Positions 8,773-20,360 of a stretch of DNA of 64,000 bases are shown here, in pieces (within the stretch, counting starts at the first letter, position 1; each line of letters opens with the position of its first letter). This DNA comes from Laspinema olomoucense D3b (GTDB lineage Bacteria > Cyanobacteriota > Cyanobacteriia > Cyanobacteriales > Laspinemataceae). Location of the stretch: contig NZ_JAMXFA010000005.1 of the NCBI RefSeq assembly GCF_025370785.1, positions 91,929 to 155,928 on the forward strand, read 5' to 3'. The notes below the pieces were generated by a model. The model was not told the origin of the DNA, did no database searches, and was given only the letters and a program-made list of their open reading frames with translations. The position numbers and the translations under genes were made by a program.

Positions 8773-11619
8773 TCAGGTCGCTCCCAGTAATTGAGCGATC
8801 GCCTCTAATAACTGACGTTCATTATAGGGCTTGGTGAAATATTTAACGGCCCCCAAATCCATTGCCCGTTGCCGATGTTTAGCACCGCTGCGGGAAGTCA
8901 ACATCGCCACCGGAATAGGAGAAAATTGGGGATTTTCTTTGACTGCCGCCAGGAATTCAAATCCATCCATCCGGGGCATTTCAATATCAGCAATAATCAA
9001 AGCACATTTTAATCCATGATGCAATTGTTCCAAAGCATCTTGACCATCTTTGGCTTGAGCAACGCGGTATCGCGCACGGGTGAGGGTTAACGAGAGCATT
9101 TGGCGAATCGTATAAGAGTCATCAATCACTAAAATTTGGGGTTGAGAGGGCAGGGGAGGCAACAGGGGGACCGGAGAACGAATGCCTGGGGGGAGAAGGG
9201 TATTGCGTCCGGGACTATCAGTCTGGATCACGACCGCTTTTTGCACGTGAGGATGAAGTTGTCCGATTAAGTCATCTACATCGAGAATGCTGACGACTTC
9301 GCCATCGCCGAGAATGGTGCAACCGAGGATGCCGGTGGGTTTGGATAAGGGTTGGGGGAGGGGTTTGACGACGAGTTCCTGTTGTCCGACGAGGCGATCG
9401 ACGACGATCGCCAGAATCCCTTCACTTGAGCTTAAAACTAGCACCGGCATATAATCTTCTCCAACGGGTATCGGAGAAGGCAGATCCCGCGAGGACTCGT
9501 TGTAATGGAGTAAATGATTCAAGGGAACTAACCGAATATACTCGTCGCGCCACCGTAACATCGGTTGATGCATGGCCATCTGGATTTCACTGGCGTTAAC
9601 GTGCAGAATCTCTTCCACGGCATCGAGGGGTAAGGCGAGGGTCTGATGTTCGATGCGGACTAATAATGCATCGGAAATCGAGAGCATCAGGGGGAGTTTA
9701 ATGATAAAGGTGGTTCCCCGACCGATGCGAGAGTCTACTTTGACGGTACCTCGCACTTGGCGCAAGTTATTTCGCACAATATCTAAGCCGACCCCACGTC
9801 CAGACAAGTCATTTACCTCACGTTGGGTACTAAATCCCGACCAAAACAGGAAGTCGTAGAGTTCGTTGAGAGAGAGTTCTAAAGCTTGTTCTTCGGAGAC
9901 GAGATTTAATTCAACCAGACGGGAACGAATGGTTTCCGGGTCGATGCCTTGGCCGTCATCAGAGATGGTGATGATGGTTTGTCCCCCTTGATGCCGCGCT
10001 TCGATTTCGATTTGGCCGTTGGGGGGTTTCCCTGCTGCTTTGCGGTCTTCGGGGGATTCGATGCCGTGGTCGAAGGCATTTCGCACTAAATGTACCAGGG
10101 GGTCGCGCAAGGCGTGTAATAAGCTTTCATCAATTTTGGTATCTCGTCCGATGAGGAGGAGGTTGACATCTTTATCATAAGTGCGAGACATATCACGGAT
10201 GGCGCGAGGTAGGTGGTCTACGGCACGACTGAAACTGACGACGCGCAACTGCATCACCTGAGAGCGGAGGCGATCGCAGATTCGTCGGAGGCGATCGGTA
10301 CTCCGGTCCAGATTGAGCGCTACTTCGTCGATTTTGGCACTGGAGTGGGCGATCGCCTGGGTGGTTTCGATGGTTTCTCGGGCCGTATCATGGAACTCCG
10401 TATAATGATCCATTTCTAGGGCGTCGAAACCCAGGGGATGAGCGGGACTTCGACCCTGATGGCTTTTTTCTCCGGCAAGGCGGTCATATTCTTCCCGCAG
10501 TTGTACCCCAAATTGATTCAAATCGCGGATGTGCCGTCGCAGACGTTTGACTTCCCCGCGCAGTTGGGTTTCCTGGACTTCTAAATGGGTGCGACTAATT
10601 ACTAATTCTCCCACAAGGTCCACCAGTTCCGTGAGGCGATCGAGTTCGACTCGGATGGTGGGTTTGACTCCGGATTCCCCTGGGGAGGCAGTGGGGAGTA
10701 GGGAGGGGTCGGGAGGGGTCGCACTTGGAGGCGGGTCCGAAGGCCGGAGTGGAGGGGGAGAAGGCACTGGAGAAATGGCCACATCCCGGTGCGGAGGAGG
10801 GAGTTCCATCGGTTGTAAGACGATGGGTAATTCTTGTAAGACTTGTTCCCGGACGGTTTCTAAATTTTGGGCGATGATCCAGCCCAATTTTTTCAGGTCT
10901 TCGACGGATACATTGGGTGTATCCACAGCGGTCCGCAGCGCTTCGGCAATTTCTCCGAGTTCCGGGACTTCTAACATCCCGGCTAAACCGGAAAGCTGAT
11001 AATAAATTTCATTAAAAACCCGACAAGAGTCCTCGGCTGTCTCCTCTTGTAGTTGGGAAAGTTCGGTTTCTAAACGGTTAAAGATCGGGGGTAAATCTTG
11101 TTTGAAAATGGACTGAATTACCCCGGTATTGGCGGGATGTTTTTGCATCCAGTCTGCCGGGTGTTTTAATTCACCGCATTCAGTTTCTAATTCTTGTTTG
11201 ATGCGGGCGATCGCCTCCAAATCCGCCTGGAAATCTTTGGGGTTTTCTTCTTGCTTTTCCCTAACGAGGGCCGTAGATTGGGCCGTGAGTTTTTTTAATA
11301 AATCAACCCCTTGGAGGAGTTGAGTAATAGAACGGCTACTCAGGGGAGTATCTTCGGGGCGATCGCGCAAAATTGCAAAACAATCTTCTATCCGGTGTGC
11401 CGCAGTTGAAAGGGATTGAAAACCAAACATTAAGGCCGAACCCTTAATAGAGTGCGCCGCCCGAAACATTTCCTTAATGGTGCTTTTTCGAGCTTCTGCG
11501 GTCTCAATTTGTTCCATTGCCAACAACTGAGTTTCTAAGCTCTGTAAAAACTCGTCGGTTTCGGCAATAAATGCCCCCAGCAGTTCTTGAATATCGTTAA
11601 AGTCCATTAATGATGACAT
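8773..11619 (-). CDS. CheA-type hybrid histidine kinase with C-terminal receiver domain
   Basis: The 948-aa product has an Hpt domain with the phosphorylatable His at residue 56 (FRAAHSIKGSALMFG). A Pro-rich linker lies near residues 270-320. The dimerisation helices begin IRVELDRLTELVDLVGELVI. The HATPase carries HLVRNAFDHGIE near 511 and ISDDGQGID. A CheW-like regulatory domain spans about 640-780, and a receiver domain about 826-945 with the acceptor Asp in IADIEMPRMDG near 876 and the Lys in TKPYN. This is the PilL/PixL/HmpE type of cyanobacterial CheA. It autophosphorylates in response to the MCPs encoded upstream and would pass phosphate to its own receiver and to the stand-alone receiver of 20361-20720. 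Known homologues control type IV pilus motility, phototaxis or hormogonium gliding. Confidence 0.95.
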   Translation of the reverse strand: MSSLMDFNDIQELLGAFIAETDEFLQSLETQLLAMEQIETAEARKSTIKEMFRAAHSIKGSALMFGFQSLSTAAHRIEDCFAILRDRPEDTPLSSRSITQLLQGVDLLKKLTAQSTALVREKQEENPKDFQADLEAIARIKQELETECGELKHPADWMQKHPANTGVIQSIFKQDLPPIFNRLETELSQLQEETAEDSCRVFNEIYYQLSGLAGMLEVPELGEIAEALRTAVDTPNVSVEDLKKLGWIIAQNLETVREQVLQELPIVLQPMELPPPHRDVAISPVPSPPPLRPSDPPPSATPPDPSLLPTASPGESGVKPTIRVELDRLTELVDLVGELVISRTHLEVQETQLRGEVKRLRRHIRDLNQFGVQLREEYDRLAGEKSHQGRSPAHPLGFDALEMDHYTEFHDTARETIETTQAIAHSSAKIDEVALNLDRSTDRLRRICDRLRSQVMQLRVVSFSRAVDHLPRAIRDMSRTYDKDVNLLLIGRDTKIDESLLHALRDPLVHLVRNAFDHGIESPEDRKAAGKPPNGQIEIEARHQGGQTIITISDDGQGIDPETIRSRLVELNLVSEEQALELSLNELYDFLFWSGFSTQREVNDLSGRGVGLDIVRNNLRQVRGTVKVDSRIGRGTTFIIKLPLMLSISDALLVRIEHQTLALPLDAVEEILHVNASEIQMAMHQPMLRWRDEYIRLVPLNHLLHYNESSRDLPSPIPVGEDYMPVLVLSSSEGILAIVVDRLVGQQELVVKPLPQPLSKPTGILGCTILGDGEVVSILDVDDLIGQLHPHVQKAVVIQTDSPGRNTLLPPGIRSPVPLLPPLPSQPQILVIDDSYTIRQMLSLTLTRARYRVAQAKDGQDALEQLHHGLKCALIIADIEMPRMDGFEFLAAVKENPQFSPIPVAMLTSRSGAKHRQRAMDLGAVKYFTKPYNERQLLEAIAQLLGAT

Positions 11620-11966
11620 GATGGTTCAGAGTAGAAGTTTCAGTGACAAAAGGCGATGAAACCCCAGGCGGGTTCAACTATTTTTGTTGAGAGATGCGGT
11701 GACTAGAAAATTAGTAGATGCACCTCCTAAGCTCTCTGATTTGGCCCTCTCCTAAAAGGAGAGGGAGGAAGAACCTCTCCCCGACCCTCTCCTAAAAAAA
11801 GAGGGACAATAAGGAATAAATATCATTGCCGGAAGACCTTTCTTTCCGGTTGCCCCTTCCCTTTGAGGGAAGGGGTTTGGGGGGTTGGGTTTCCTAATTC
11901 CCCAACAAAGTCTTACCCAGAGGAGGGGACAGAAATTGATGAAGGATTGGAGCTTTGAATCTACAT
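11620..11966. repeat. Intergenic region with three hairpin-forming GC/AG-rich repeats inside the Che operon
   Basis: No gene is visible in this 347-bp gap. It contains three inverted repeats: CCCTCTCCT...AGGAGAGGG (11745-11765), CCGGAA...TTCCGG (11829-11849) and CCCCTTCCC...GGGAAGGGG (11853-11875). The CCTCTCCC-type text recurs elsewhere between genes in this window (near 36470 and 37400), so these are probably dispersed intergenic repeats. They could attenuate transcription between the MCP and CheA genes. Confidence 0.6.
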
Positions 11967-14900
11967 TTAACTGCGGAAATTAGAAACCGAGTCTTGAAGC
12001 TGAGTGACAGCGATCGCCAGTCCATCTAAAGACTGCCGAACTTGCACAGATTTTTCGGCGGTTGTGGTAGAAATCGAGCTAACTTTTTGCATGACTGCGG
12101 CAATTTCCGAAGCATTTTCGGTTTGATTAGTCGCTGCCCGCGTGATATTTTGAACCAGGGCATTCATCTGCCGACTGACTTCAATAATGGCGACTAAATG
12201 CTGTTTCGCTTCAGCGGCTAATTTAGTCCCCGCGACTACCTCCTGAGTGCCTGCTTCCATTGCTTCAGTAACCCGTCCGATTTCGCTTCTAATTTGTTCG
12301 ACAATTTCGGAAATTTCCTCCGTAGCTGAACCGGAGCGATCGGCTAATTTGCGGATTTCTTCGGCAACTACGGCAAACCCTAACCCCTGTTCTCCGGCCC
12401 GGGCCGCTTCAATGGTAGCATTCAGGGCTAATAGGTTAGTCTGAGCGGCAATTTGAGAAATTGACGTCACAATTTTACCAATTTGTTGCGAGCTTTCTCC
12501 CAACCGTTTAATCATTTTTCCGGTTTGGGAAATGGTTTGGCGCAGTTCGTTAATGCCTTCAGCGGCCCGGTCTACCGATTGGCCTCCCACTTCGGCAGTT
12601 TCGGCGGCTTTATGGGCGACATTTTCCGCTTTTTGAGCCACGGTACAGATATCTTGAATCGAGTTAGCCATGCGCTCAATTTGGCGCAAGGAAAACTCAA
12701 CTTGTTGAGCTTGTTCTCCTGCCCGTTCCGTTAAATCTTGGGTATTGGCGATGGATTCCCCGGTGGCGCTGCGGACTTCTGTGGCCAGTTCTTGAATCCC
12801 GGTTACAACTTTTTTGAGGGAAGAAACAAGGAAATTAAAGGAGTCAGCTAAAGCCCCGAGAACATTATTGTTGACTTCAGCCCGCACGGTTAAATCTCCT
12901 TTAGCAGCCCCTTTAATTTCCATTAAAAGTTTAAGAACCTGTTGAGTCAGTTCATCGGCTTCAGCTTTGCGGTCTTGGGCAAATTTTTCCAACTCTTGGG
13001 CGACTTTTTTTCGCTCGGTGATATCAAACCGGATGCCAATATATTTAATAATTTTGCCCTGAGCATCAAAAATGGGAGAAATGGTGGTATCTACCCAATA
13101 ATATGTGCCATTTTTGCACTGGTTTCTGAGTTCTCCTTTCCAGACGCGACCGGCGGTGATGGTTTTCCACATTTCCTCAAAGAGGGATGGGGGATGATAT
13201 CCGGAGTTAATCATCCGATGATTTTCGCCCATGAGTTCGCGGTGAGAGTATCCGGAGATTTCGCAGAATTTATCATTAACAAAGGTAATGTTGCCCTCGC
13301 TGTCGGTTTCACTGACGATCGCCGCTTCATCGAGGGCATTTTGGCGAGTTTTGAGTTCTTGAAGCAGTTGGGCTTGTTCTGCCGCCAGGACTCGAAATTG
13401 TTCTTCGGTTTGTTTGAGCGGGGTAATATCATGAGCAACGGCATAAAGCAGTTGCTGTTCTACGGAAGGATTGGAACTCCAAGCTAACCATTTATAGGAA
13501 CCATCTTTACAGCGATAGCGATTTTCAAAATAGAGGGTTTCTATGCCGGTTGCCAGTTTTTTGGTTTCCTCAATGGTGGCTTCGATGTCATCGGGATGAA
13601 CAAAGTCGAGAAAAGATTTACCCAGGAGTTCCTGTTCACTGTAGCCCAGGAGGGTGGTCCAAGCGGGATTTATCCGCTGGAACGAGGCGTCAAAACTGAA
13701 GATACTCAGTAAATCGAGGGAAATGGTAAAGAACCGATCGCAGGTGACTTGGGCTAATTTGCGATCGCTAATATCGGCATGAACCCCTAACCATTCCCGA
13801 ATACTGCCATCGGTGGTGTTGAGAATGGGGACGGCACGAACACTCATATATCGATACTCGCCATCGTGACGGCGCAGGCGGTGTTCGACTTCATAAAGCC
13901 CCCGATTTTTGACCGCCTCGGACCAAGCTTGGGCCGTCTGTTGACGTTCCTCGGGATGAACAGCATTCAGCCATCCTCGCCCCTTGAGTTGGTCGAAGGT
14001 TTGGCCGGTGAAGCTACTCCAAGCGGGTTGTTCCGTGACAAATTCGCCATCGGCAGCGGTATTCCAAATGATTTGAGAGGTGGCTTCAATCAAGGAACGG
14101 AAGCGCGCTTCGGAAGCTTGTAGTGCTTTTTCGGCTTGTTTGCGATCGCTGATGTCGATGCCCATTTCCAGGACCAGCCGTTTCCCATCCACATCGTTAC
14201 AGGGGTAATCATAAATTTGGTACGTGCGCCCGGTGTTAGGGTCTTGCCATTCCCACTGCTGCGGCTGTTTGGTTTCAAAGACTTGGGTGCGAACCTCGGA
14301 GTAGAGTTTGCCACCGGGGTTCAAAAGGGTGGCAGCAGAACCCGGGTTACCAAAGAACTCGACAAATTGACGGTTGGCTAACTGGACTGTGTTGCTGCGA
14401 TCGACGAGGTAGAGGAAGGCAGGAATCCCATCAAACAGGGTGGTGAGTCGCTGGCGTTCTGCTTCTAATGCCTTCTCAATGGCTTTGCGATCGCTGATAT
14501 CCCGGACTAAAGCTAACAGGAGGGTTTCTCCCTGGCGGGAAAATTTGCCTAGGCGGATTTCTACAGGGAAGGTAGTCCCATCGGCGCGTCGGTGGAGACT
14601 TTCCAGGGTGAGGGCTTCGCTGGGGCGTAACTGGGCCACGGCTAGGGTGCGTTCCTCGCTGTGAAAGCGCGGTTCGATCGCCTCTAAATTCAAGGCCAGG
14701 AGTTGATTCTGACTATATCCTAAGCTCTCGCAGGCCCGCTGATTCACCGCTAAGATTTTGCCATCCAAGCTGGTCAAAAAGAAGGCATCCGCAGCATTTT
14801 CCACCAACTGCCGGAACCGTTCTTCACTCTCGCTGAGGGCGTTTTCTTGTTGTTGGCGATCGCTAATATCCCGAATCACCGTAGAAATACAATCAATTTC

Positions 14901-15650
14901 TCCATTGTCTTCTTTGTGGACCAGGATCACTTGGGAGGCGGGAAAAAATTCCCCATTGCGGCGTTTGATCACGGTTTCCCCAGTCCAAACCCCCTGGGTG
15001 AGGGTGGAGGCGATCGCCTCTTCTAATCGCTGGCGATCGGGTCCGTCTTTAACAAAATCAAACGGGGTGAAATCCGAGGCGGGTTGATCCGGGGAAATCC
15101 CCGTCATTTTGCGCGAGGCGGGATTCAGGTAAATAGCTTTCCCCTGACTGTCGCAGATGCCGACAAAATCAGGCGTATTTTCAATAATCCGCGCCAGTCG
15201 TTTCAGGGCCGCTTCCGCTTGTTGGCGTTCTTTAATTTCCCCTTGCAGGGCTTGATTAGCCTCCTCTAGTGCGGCTTTCGCACTGGGTAGGGCCAGGGCG
15301 GCAGGCAGGGTCGGGACCATTTCTAGGGCGGTTACCAGGGAAATGCCAGCGGTAAGGGCTTTGATACTCCCGGAAATCCAATAGTCTGGACGCCAAAGGG
15401 TCCAGACTTCCATCACATGGGTGAATCCACAAGTAATAATAAAGGCCGCAAATAACAGAAAAATCCGACTAAAGGGTAAATCTGGGCGTTGAAAGACGAA
15501 ATAAATCAACATCGCCACAATCGAAAAATAGGCCAAGGCGATCGCGAAGTCCGATCCGGCGTGCAGCCAAACTAGAACCGGATTCCACAGGTAGCAATGA
15601 CCGTGGGGAATAAAATTTACCGTGAGGAGGATGGATAAGGGTTCTAACAT
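11967..15650 (-). CDS. Chemoreceptor with ETR1-like ethylene-binding domain, multiple PAS domains and MCP signalling domain
   Basis: This is a 1227-aa protein. Residues 1-110 form three membrane helices with the plant ETR1/cyanobacterial SynEtr1 signature: [13 protein letters not shown] (Asp34) and [19 protein letters not shown] with Cys74 and His78 in the CxxxH copper-ligand spacing of ETR1 Cys65/His69. Then come about six PAS/PAC modules (for example [19 protein letters not shown] and [16 protein letters not shown]), each ending in the DISDRK/DITERK type. A methyl-accepting signalling hairpin follows, with [19 protein letters not shown] near 1075. It sits between a paralogous MCP and CheA, so it should feed that kinase. 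Ethylene or another small hydrophobe bound through Cu(I) is the likely membrane input; the PAS domains may add redox or light inputs. Domain assignment is strong; ligand identity is inference. Confidence 0.93.
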   Translation of the reverse strand: MLEPLSILLTVNFIPHGHCYLWNPVLVWLHAGSDFAIALAYFSIVAMLIYFVFQRPDLPFSRIFLLFAAFIITCGFTHVMEVWTLWRPDYWISGSIKALTAGISLVTALEMVPTLPAALALPSAKAALEEANQALQGEIKERQQAEAALKRLARIIENTPDFVGICDSQGKAIYLNPASRKMTGISPDQPASDFTPFDFVKDGPDRQRLEEAIASTLTQGVWTGETVIKRRNGEFFPASQVILVHKEDNGEIDCISTVIRDISDRQQQENALSESEERFRQLVENAADAFFLTSLDGKILAVNQRACESLGYSQNQLLALNLEAIEPRFHSEERTLAVAQLRPSEALTLESLHRRADGTTFPVEIRLGKFSRQGETLLLALVRDISDRKAIEKALEAERQRLTTLFDGIPAFLYLVDRSNTVQLANRQFVEFFGNPGSAATLLNPGGKLYSEVRTQVFETKQPQQWEWQDPNTGRTYQIYDYPCNDVDGKRLVLEMGIDISDRKQAEKALQASEARFRSLIEATSQIIWNTAADGEFVTEQPAWSSFTGQTFDQLKGRGWLNAVHPEERQQTAQAWSEAVKNRGLYEVEHRLRRHDGEYRYMSVRAVPILNTTDGSIREWLGVHADISDRKLAQVTCDRFFTISLDLLSIFSFDASFQRINPAWTTLLGYSEQELLGKSFLDFVHPDDIEATIEETKKLATGIETLYFENRYRCKDGSYKWLAWSSNPSVEQQLLYAVAHDITPLKQTEEQFRVLAAEQAQLLQELKTRQNALDEAAIVSETDSEGNITFVNDKFCEISGYSHRELMGENHRMINSGYHPPSLFEEMWKTITAGRVWKGELRNQCKNGTYYWVDTTISPIFDAQGKIIKYIGIRFDITERKKVAQELEKFAQDRKAEADELTQQVLKLLMEIKGAAKGDLTVRAEVNNNVLGALADSFNFLVSSLKKVVTGIQELATEVRSATGESIANTQDLTERAGEQAQQVEFSLRQIERMANSIQDICTVAQKAENVAHKAAETAEVGGQSVDRAAEGINELRQTISQTGKMIKRLGESSQQIGKIVTSISQIAAQTNLLALNATIEAARAGEQGLGFAVVAEEIRKLADRSGSATEEISEIVEQIRSEIGRVTEAMEAGTQEVVAGTKLAAEAKQHLVAIIEVSRQMNALVQNITRAATNQTENASEIAAVMQKVSSISTTTAEKSVQVRQSLDGLAIAVTQLQDSVSNFRS

Positions 15651-15839
15651 ACAGGGTGCGTCAATCAGTAACGGCGTTTAGGGGGGTCACAATTAGGGAA
15701 AGAAGACCGATGAGGGGCAGTTGAGCTATAGCAATTTTCCCATTCATGCCCCCCCAGCCCTAGGAAAATCATCTTTTTGAAGAGAAAAAGCATACCAAAC
15801 CGAAAACCCTACCCGGTTGAGTGTTGCTCTACTCCTCGG

Positions 15840-18800
15840 CTAACTTCGGAAATGGGCCACAGATTGCTGAAGACTCTCTACTGAAATTGCCAAGCCGTCT
15901 AGGGAATTCTGAACCTGGACTGATTTTTCTGCCGTATTCCCAGAAATGGCACTGACGGCACGAATCATACTCACAATCTCCGTAGCACTATTTGTCTGCT
16001 TTGTTGCTGCGAGGGTAATATTTTCCACCAGGGCATTCATTTCCCCACTGACTTGGATGATATCAATTAAATGGGTCTTGGCTTCTGCGGCCAGTTTGGT
16101 GCCGATCGCTACTTCCTGAGTGCCTGCCTCCATCGCTACAATCGCCCGTCCAATTTCACTCCTGATCTGTTCGACGATTTCGGAAATTTCCTCCGTTGCT
16201 AATCCCGAGCGATCGGCTAACTTGCGGATTTCTTCAGCGACCACAGCAAAACCCAGCCCTTGTTCTCCGGCTCTAGCCGCTTCAATCGTAGCATTAAGTG
16301 CCAATAAATTGGTTTGAGCCGCAATTTGGGAAATGGAAGTGACAATTTTGCCAATCTGCCCGGAACTCTCCCCTAACCGTTCGATGGTTTTCCCCGTTTG
16401 AGAAAGGGTTTGCCGCAGTTCGTTAATCGCCGCCACTGCCCGATCCACCGACTCCCCTCCAACTTGCGCTTTTTCGGCAGCTTGTTGCGCCACATTTTCC
16501 GCTTGTTGAGACAGGGTAAACACTTCTTCAATCGAGTTGACAATCTTCTGAATTTTCTGGATTGTCTCCTCAATCTTTTGGGCTTGTTCTTGGGCTTGGT
16601 GGGCCAATTCTTGAGTATTGGAAATCGATTCCCCGGTGGCAGTATTGGCTTCTGTTGCCAGTTTTTGAACTCCCTTAACCACTTTACGGAGGGAGGAAAT
16701 CAAAAAGTTAAACGAGTCAGCTAAAGCCCCGAGAATGTCGTTCGTGACTGCCGCCCGCACGGTTAAATCTCCCTTCGCGGCTCCTTTAATTTGTTCCAAC
16801 ATTTTGATCACCTGTTGCGTCAGGGAATCCATCTCCGCTTGCCGTTGAGCCGACATAATTTCCAGGTCCGCGATTAATTGGGTTTTTTCCATTTCTGCAC
16901 CGATGCGATCGCCCACTTCTTGTTGCAGTTTCTCATTGATTTCCTGCAACTCTTGGGTGCGTTGGCTCACCCGATTTTCTAAGTCTGCGGCTAACTGTTC
17001 TAGGGCTTCTTGATTCCGCCGCTGTTCCGTCACATCTCGGGTAATCTTAGAGAACCCCTGCAACTCTCCTTCCGCATCCCGTAAGGGAGTAATAATCACA
17101 TTCGCCCAAAATTTACTCCCATCTTTTTTGACCCGATACCCTTCATCTTCAAACCGTCCCTCGGTTTGAGCAGTCTTGAGTTCGGCTTCCGGTTTGCCAC
17201 TGGCGCGGTCCTCTAGGGTATAAAACCGCTGAAAAGGTTGACCTAGAATTTCTGGAGCCCGATACCCTTTAATTCTTTGCGCTCCCATATTCCAACTTGC
17301 TACCCGACCCACTACATCCAGTCGAATAATGGCATAATCCTTGACACTCTCTACCAAAGAACGAAACCCTTCTTCACTTTCTCGGCGTGCTTCTTCCGCT
17401 TGTTTGCGTTCGGTAATATCTAAGCCGGAGGCAATATACCCAAAAAAATTGCCCTGGCTATCAAACCGAGGTAATCCACTCATCCAACTCCAGCAATACT
17501 CCCCGTCCCACCGTTTAAGTCGCACTTCAAATTGGAAGGGTTGCCGCTCTTCAAAGGCAGTTTGATAACCATTAATACATCGGTCTTTATCGTCGGGATG
17601 CAAATTTTGCGTCCAACCATAACCGAGGTCTTTTTCTAAGGGTCGCCCAGTAAATTCGACCCACCGCTTGTTAAAATAAGTCACCTGTTTATCAGGACCA
17701 GCAATCCAAATGATGGCCGGAACTGTATCCGCCATCAACCGAAATTGTTGTTCACTTTCTTGTAAAGCGCGTTCGGCTTGTTTGCGTTCGGTGATGTCCA
17801 AGGCGATCGCCACACAGGAGAGTTTAGGAGTCTGCTGGGCGATTTGAAGATACATCTCAATCGGATAGATACTCCCATCAGCACGGCGATGCATTGCTTC
17901 AAACCGCATTCTCTGTTGGTGGCCCTCTAATAAGGGAGCCAAGGCGGTTTTAGCCTCCGCCAAAGTCACTACGGCGGGATTGATATCCATTGCTGTTTTT
18001 TCGAGGATTTCCTCCTGGGAATACCCCAAATTAATACAGGCTCCTTTGTTCACATATTCAAAGCGCAGGGTATCCACATCAAAAATATAAATCTCGTTGA
18101 GACTAGACTCGACGAGATTAAACAACCGCATCCGTTCTTGTTCAGCTTGGATGCGATCGGTAACCACTTCTGTCAGCAGCATAATGCCGCCAATTTCTCC
18201 GCTGCGATCGCGCCAGGGATACATCTCCCATTTTACCCAATCGATGCTGCCATCCACTCGGGTATAACCTTCGGCATCACAGCTAAAGGATTCTCCCCCT
18301 AAGACGCGTTGTAGCATATCTTTCACATGATCAGGCAGTTCCGGGAATAGCTCGTGGTGCGATCGCCCGATAATGTTTTTCACACTCTGGAAGTCTTCTC
18401 TTTTATCTAGTTTATAATCTTTCACCCACCGTTGGGAGGCGACGACATAGCACATCTGGCGATCGAGCATGGCAACCGCTGCCGGAAGATGTTCCAGAAA
18501 TAATTTGAGTTCTTCTTCCCGGTGGTGTAGTTCGCTTTCCAGCTTCAGGCAATTGCTGATGTCTCGCACACTCACCCAAATTACCTCACGATTGTCTAAA
18601 AGGGTGAGGGGTTTGCCGGAGATTTCCACATCCAATAGGTTACCCCCTTTCGGTTTGAGGGCTTTCCATCTTAACGTGCCTCCCTTGCTCACTACGCCTT
18701 CAAAATCCACCTGAGATTGCCCGAAACTGGATAAGTGGTTAAAAAAGTTTTTGCCTCGGAGTTGGGTTCGTTCAATGCCGTACAATTGACTGGCTTTTTC

Positions 18801-19607
18801 ATTGGCATCTAAAATTGTGCCATCTCTGTGCTGAATCAAAATTCCCTCATCCATTTGATTCATCAACTCTATGAAGTTCGAGGCAATTGCTTCCATATAG
18901 CCGGGAATTTTTTCGTAAGTTGAGATGATTCCTACGGCGTTTCCCTGGGGATTTTTTACGGGCCAGTGATTAATTTTCCAGAGCCATTCTGGGGAGTCCC
19001 CCGGGGGGGAATTCGGCACTGGGACTAACAGGGTTTTGGTATCTTTTGGGTTGATTTTTACCCCATTTTGTAAAATACCCCCCCAAGAGAGTGCGCCGTC
19101 GGTTTTCCCGATGACTTGTGCGGGGGATGCGACGCCGACTTGTTCGGCAAAGCGCTGATTTCCCCCCAGGTAAACTCCTTGGGAGTCTTGCCAAGATACT
19201 GCCCAAGGTAAGCAGTCGAGGGCCATTTGCAGGAATGAACCACTAGAAAAGATGCCACTTCCAAGGGTTTCCCGGATGCCTTGACGGTAGGTGAATAGGG
19301 CAATCATCATGGCGATCGCACTCCCGCTTTCCAATGCATAGCTGAGGGTTTCCCATGCGGTTGAAAAAGAGGAGGTGGGGGTGGAAAACAAATGGAAGAA
19401 ACGACTCCCAGTGGCGACTGCCAAAAAAGCACTCACTACCCATAAAAAACGGCAATGCAGACGAGCTCCGGTGATTTGCAGGAGGATTAAAGTCATCCCC
19501 AAATAAGATAGCGCTATTGCCCATTCGGCCCCGTTTTGTATCCCGACCCAATCCGTATCGCTCCCGATGGCGAAATACAGTTGAGAACCTATCCCGTTTA
19601 TTAGCAT
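15840..19607 (-). CDS. PAS-rich methyl-accepting chemotaxis protein with degenerate ETR1-like membrane domain
   Basis: This 1255-aa paralogue of the next gene has the same layout: N-terminal membrane helices (residues 20-110), about six PAS/PAC modules, a coiled coil (residues near 870-910) and an MCP hairpin with [19 protein letters not shown] near 1102. The membrane part aligns with the ethylene-binding fold ([14 protein letters not shown] against [13 protein letters not shown]). The copper site is lost: the CxxxH segment reads [15 protein letters not shown], with Ala and Arg in place of Cys and His, and Glu replaces Asp. The signalling halves of the two MCPs are very alike and the sensory halves differ, which fits tandem duplication followed by divergence. 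It probably signals through the same CheA/CheW. Confidence 0.92.
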   Translation of the reverse strand: MLINGIGSQLYFAIGSDTDWVGIQNGAEWAIALSYLGMTLILLQITGARLHCRFLWVVSAFLAVATGSRFFHLFSTPTSSFSTAWETLSYALESGSAIAMMIALFTYRQGIRETLGSGIFSSGSFLQMALDCLPWAVSWQDSQGVYLGGNQRFAEQVGVASPAQVIGKTDGALSWGGILQNGVKINPKDTKTLLVPVPNSPPGDSPEWLWKINHWPVKNPQGNAVGIISTYEKIPGYMEAIASNFIELMNQMDEGILIQHRDGTILDANEKASQLYGIERTQLRGKNFFNHLSSFGQSQVDFEGVVSKGGTLRWKALKPKGGNLLDVEISGKPLTLLDNREVIWVSVRDISNCLKLESELHHREEELKLFLEHLPAAVAMLDRQMCYVVASQRWVKDYKLDKREDFQSVKNIIGRSHHELFPELPDHVKDMLQRVLGGESFSCDAEGYTRVDGSIDWVKWEMYPWRDRSGEIGGIMLLTEVVTDRIQAEQERMRLFNLVESSLNEIYIFDVDTLRFEYVNKGACINLGYSQEEILEKTAMDINPAVVTLAEAKTALAPLLEGHQQRMRFEAMHRRADGSIYPIEMYLQIAQQTPKLSCVAIALDITERKQAERALQESEQQFRLMADTVPAIIWIAGPDKQVTYFNKRWVEFTGRPLEKDLGYGWTQNLHPDDKDRCINGYQTAFEERQPFQFEVRLKRWDGEYCWSWMSGLPRFDSQGNFFGYIASGLDITERKQAEEARRESEEGFRSLVESVKDYAIIRLDVVGRVASWNMGAQRIKGYRAPEILGQPFQRFYTLEDRASGKPEAELKTAQTEGRFEDEGYRVKKDGSKFWANVIITPLRDAEGELQGFSKITRDVTEQRRNQEALEQLAADLENRVSQRTQELQEINEKLQQEVGDRIGAEMEKTQLIADLEIMSAQRQAEMDSLTQQVIKMLEQIKGAAKGDLTVRAAVTNDILGALADSFNFLISSLRKVVKGVQKLATEANTATGESISNTQELAHQAQEQAQKIEETIQKIQKIVNSIEEVFTLSQQAENVAQQAAEKAQVGGESVDRAVAAINELRQTLSQTGKTIERLGESSGQIGKIVTSISQIAAQTNLLALNATIEAARAGEQGLGFAVVAEEIRKLADRSGLATEEISEIVEQIRSEIGRAIVAMEAGTQEVAIGTKLAAEAKTHLIDIIQVSGEMNALVENITLAATKQTNSATEIVSMIRAVSAISGNTAEKSVQVQNSLDGLAISVESLQQSVAHFRS

Positions 19608-19654
19608 AATTCAGTCCCCAAGTAAAGCGAAATTTGCTAGAGGTTTTAAACGGT

Positions 19655-20176
19655 TTACCACCCTTCAGACTGGGCGATCGCCTCTACATCTAAAATCATC
19701 ACTAAGCGTCCCGTCCAATCGTATAATCCCCTTAAAAAAGGTGCGAGTTCTTCCCCCACATCCATGCTAGAAACCATGCGATCCAGATGAACCGAAATCA
19801 CCCCTTGCACCCGAGAAACGGCCAAACCCATTCGCATCATCACCAAGTTTCCATCTCGCGGATCTGGGGCTTCTAAAATTAAAATTCGACTATGCACCGA
19901 ATGACTATCCACCCCCTCAGTCCGCAAAAACCGACCGAAATCTGCCACTGCTAAAATTTCTCCCCTCAAATTCGTCAATCCTAAGACAAAATGACGGGTA
20001 TTCGGAACAGGGGCGATCGGTTGCTGTCCCAAAAATAGCACCTCCCGTACTGACAGCAAATCTACCGCAAAGAGGCTCTCTCTTTGACCAAACAACAGAA
20101 ATTGCTTGAGGTTCCCTGCATTCGGGGAACCGGGCAACTCACTCATCCCCGAACTGAGGGTCAATTTTCCAGCCAT
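19655..20176 (-). CDS. CheW-family coupling protein
   Basis: The 173-aa protein consists of a CheW domain (LLFGQRESLFAVDLLSVREV, GLTNLRGEILAVADFGRFL, LAVSRVQGVISVHLDRMV, LRGLYDWTGRLVMILDVEAI) after a short polar N-terminus. It lies 47 bp upstream of the first MCP gene and downstream of the receiver gene on the same strand. The order receiver-CheW-MCP-MCP-CheA matches the Pil/Pix/Hmp-type clusters of cyanobacteria, in which this position is held by the PilI-like coupler. The predicted role is linking the MCPs to the CheA hybrid. Confidence 0.88.
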   Translation of the reverse strand: MAGKLTLSSGMSELPGSPNAGNLKQFLLFGQRESLFAVDLLSVREVLFLGQQPIAPVPNTRHFVLGLTNLRGEILAVADFGRFLRTEGVDSHSVHSRILILEAPDPRDGNLVMMRMGLAVSRVQGVISVHLDRMVSSMDVGEELAPFLRGLYDWTGRLVMILDVEAIAQSEGW

Positions 20177-20360
20177 AGCGTCTTAAATTTGGAAAAAACA
20201 CAGCCTTTAAATCTTAGAGGCTTTCGGTTGAATTGCCGGAATTATTTGAAGGAATTAAGCGGTAAAGAATTAAGGGAGGATCTACCAATTATTCTTTTTA
20301 AAAATTAATTAACGGGTCATGGCATTACAATATCCCGCCTCATTCTTTCCGCTGAACCTT

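Noticed and set aside
10529..10999. Plus-strand frame of 156 codons opposite the CheA gene
   Set aside because: Antisense shadow of the Pro-rich linker of CheA, where codon bias leaves the other strand open.
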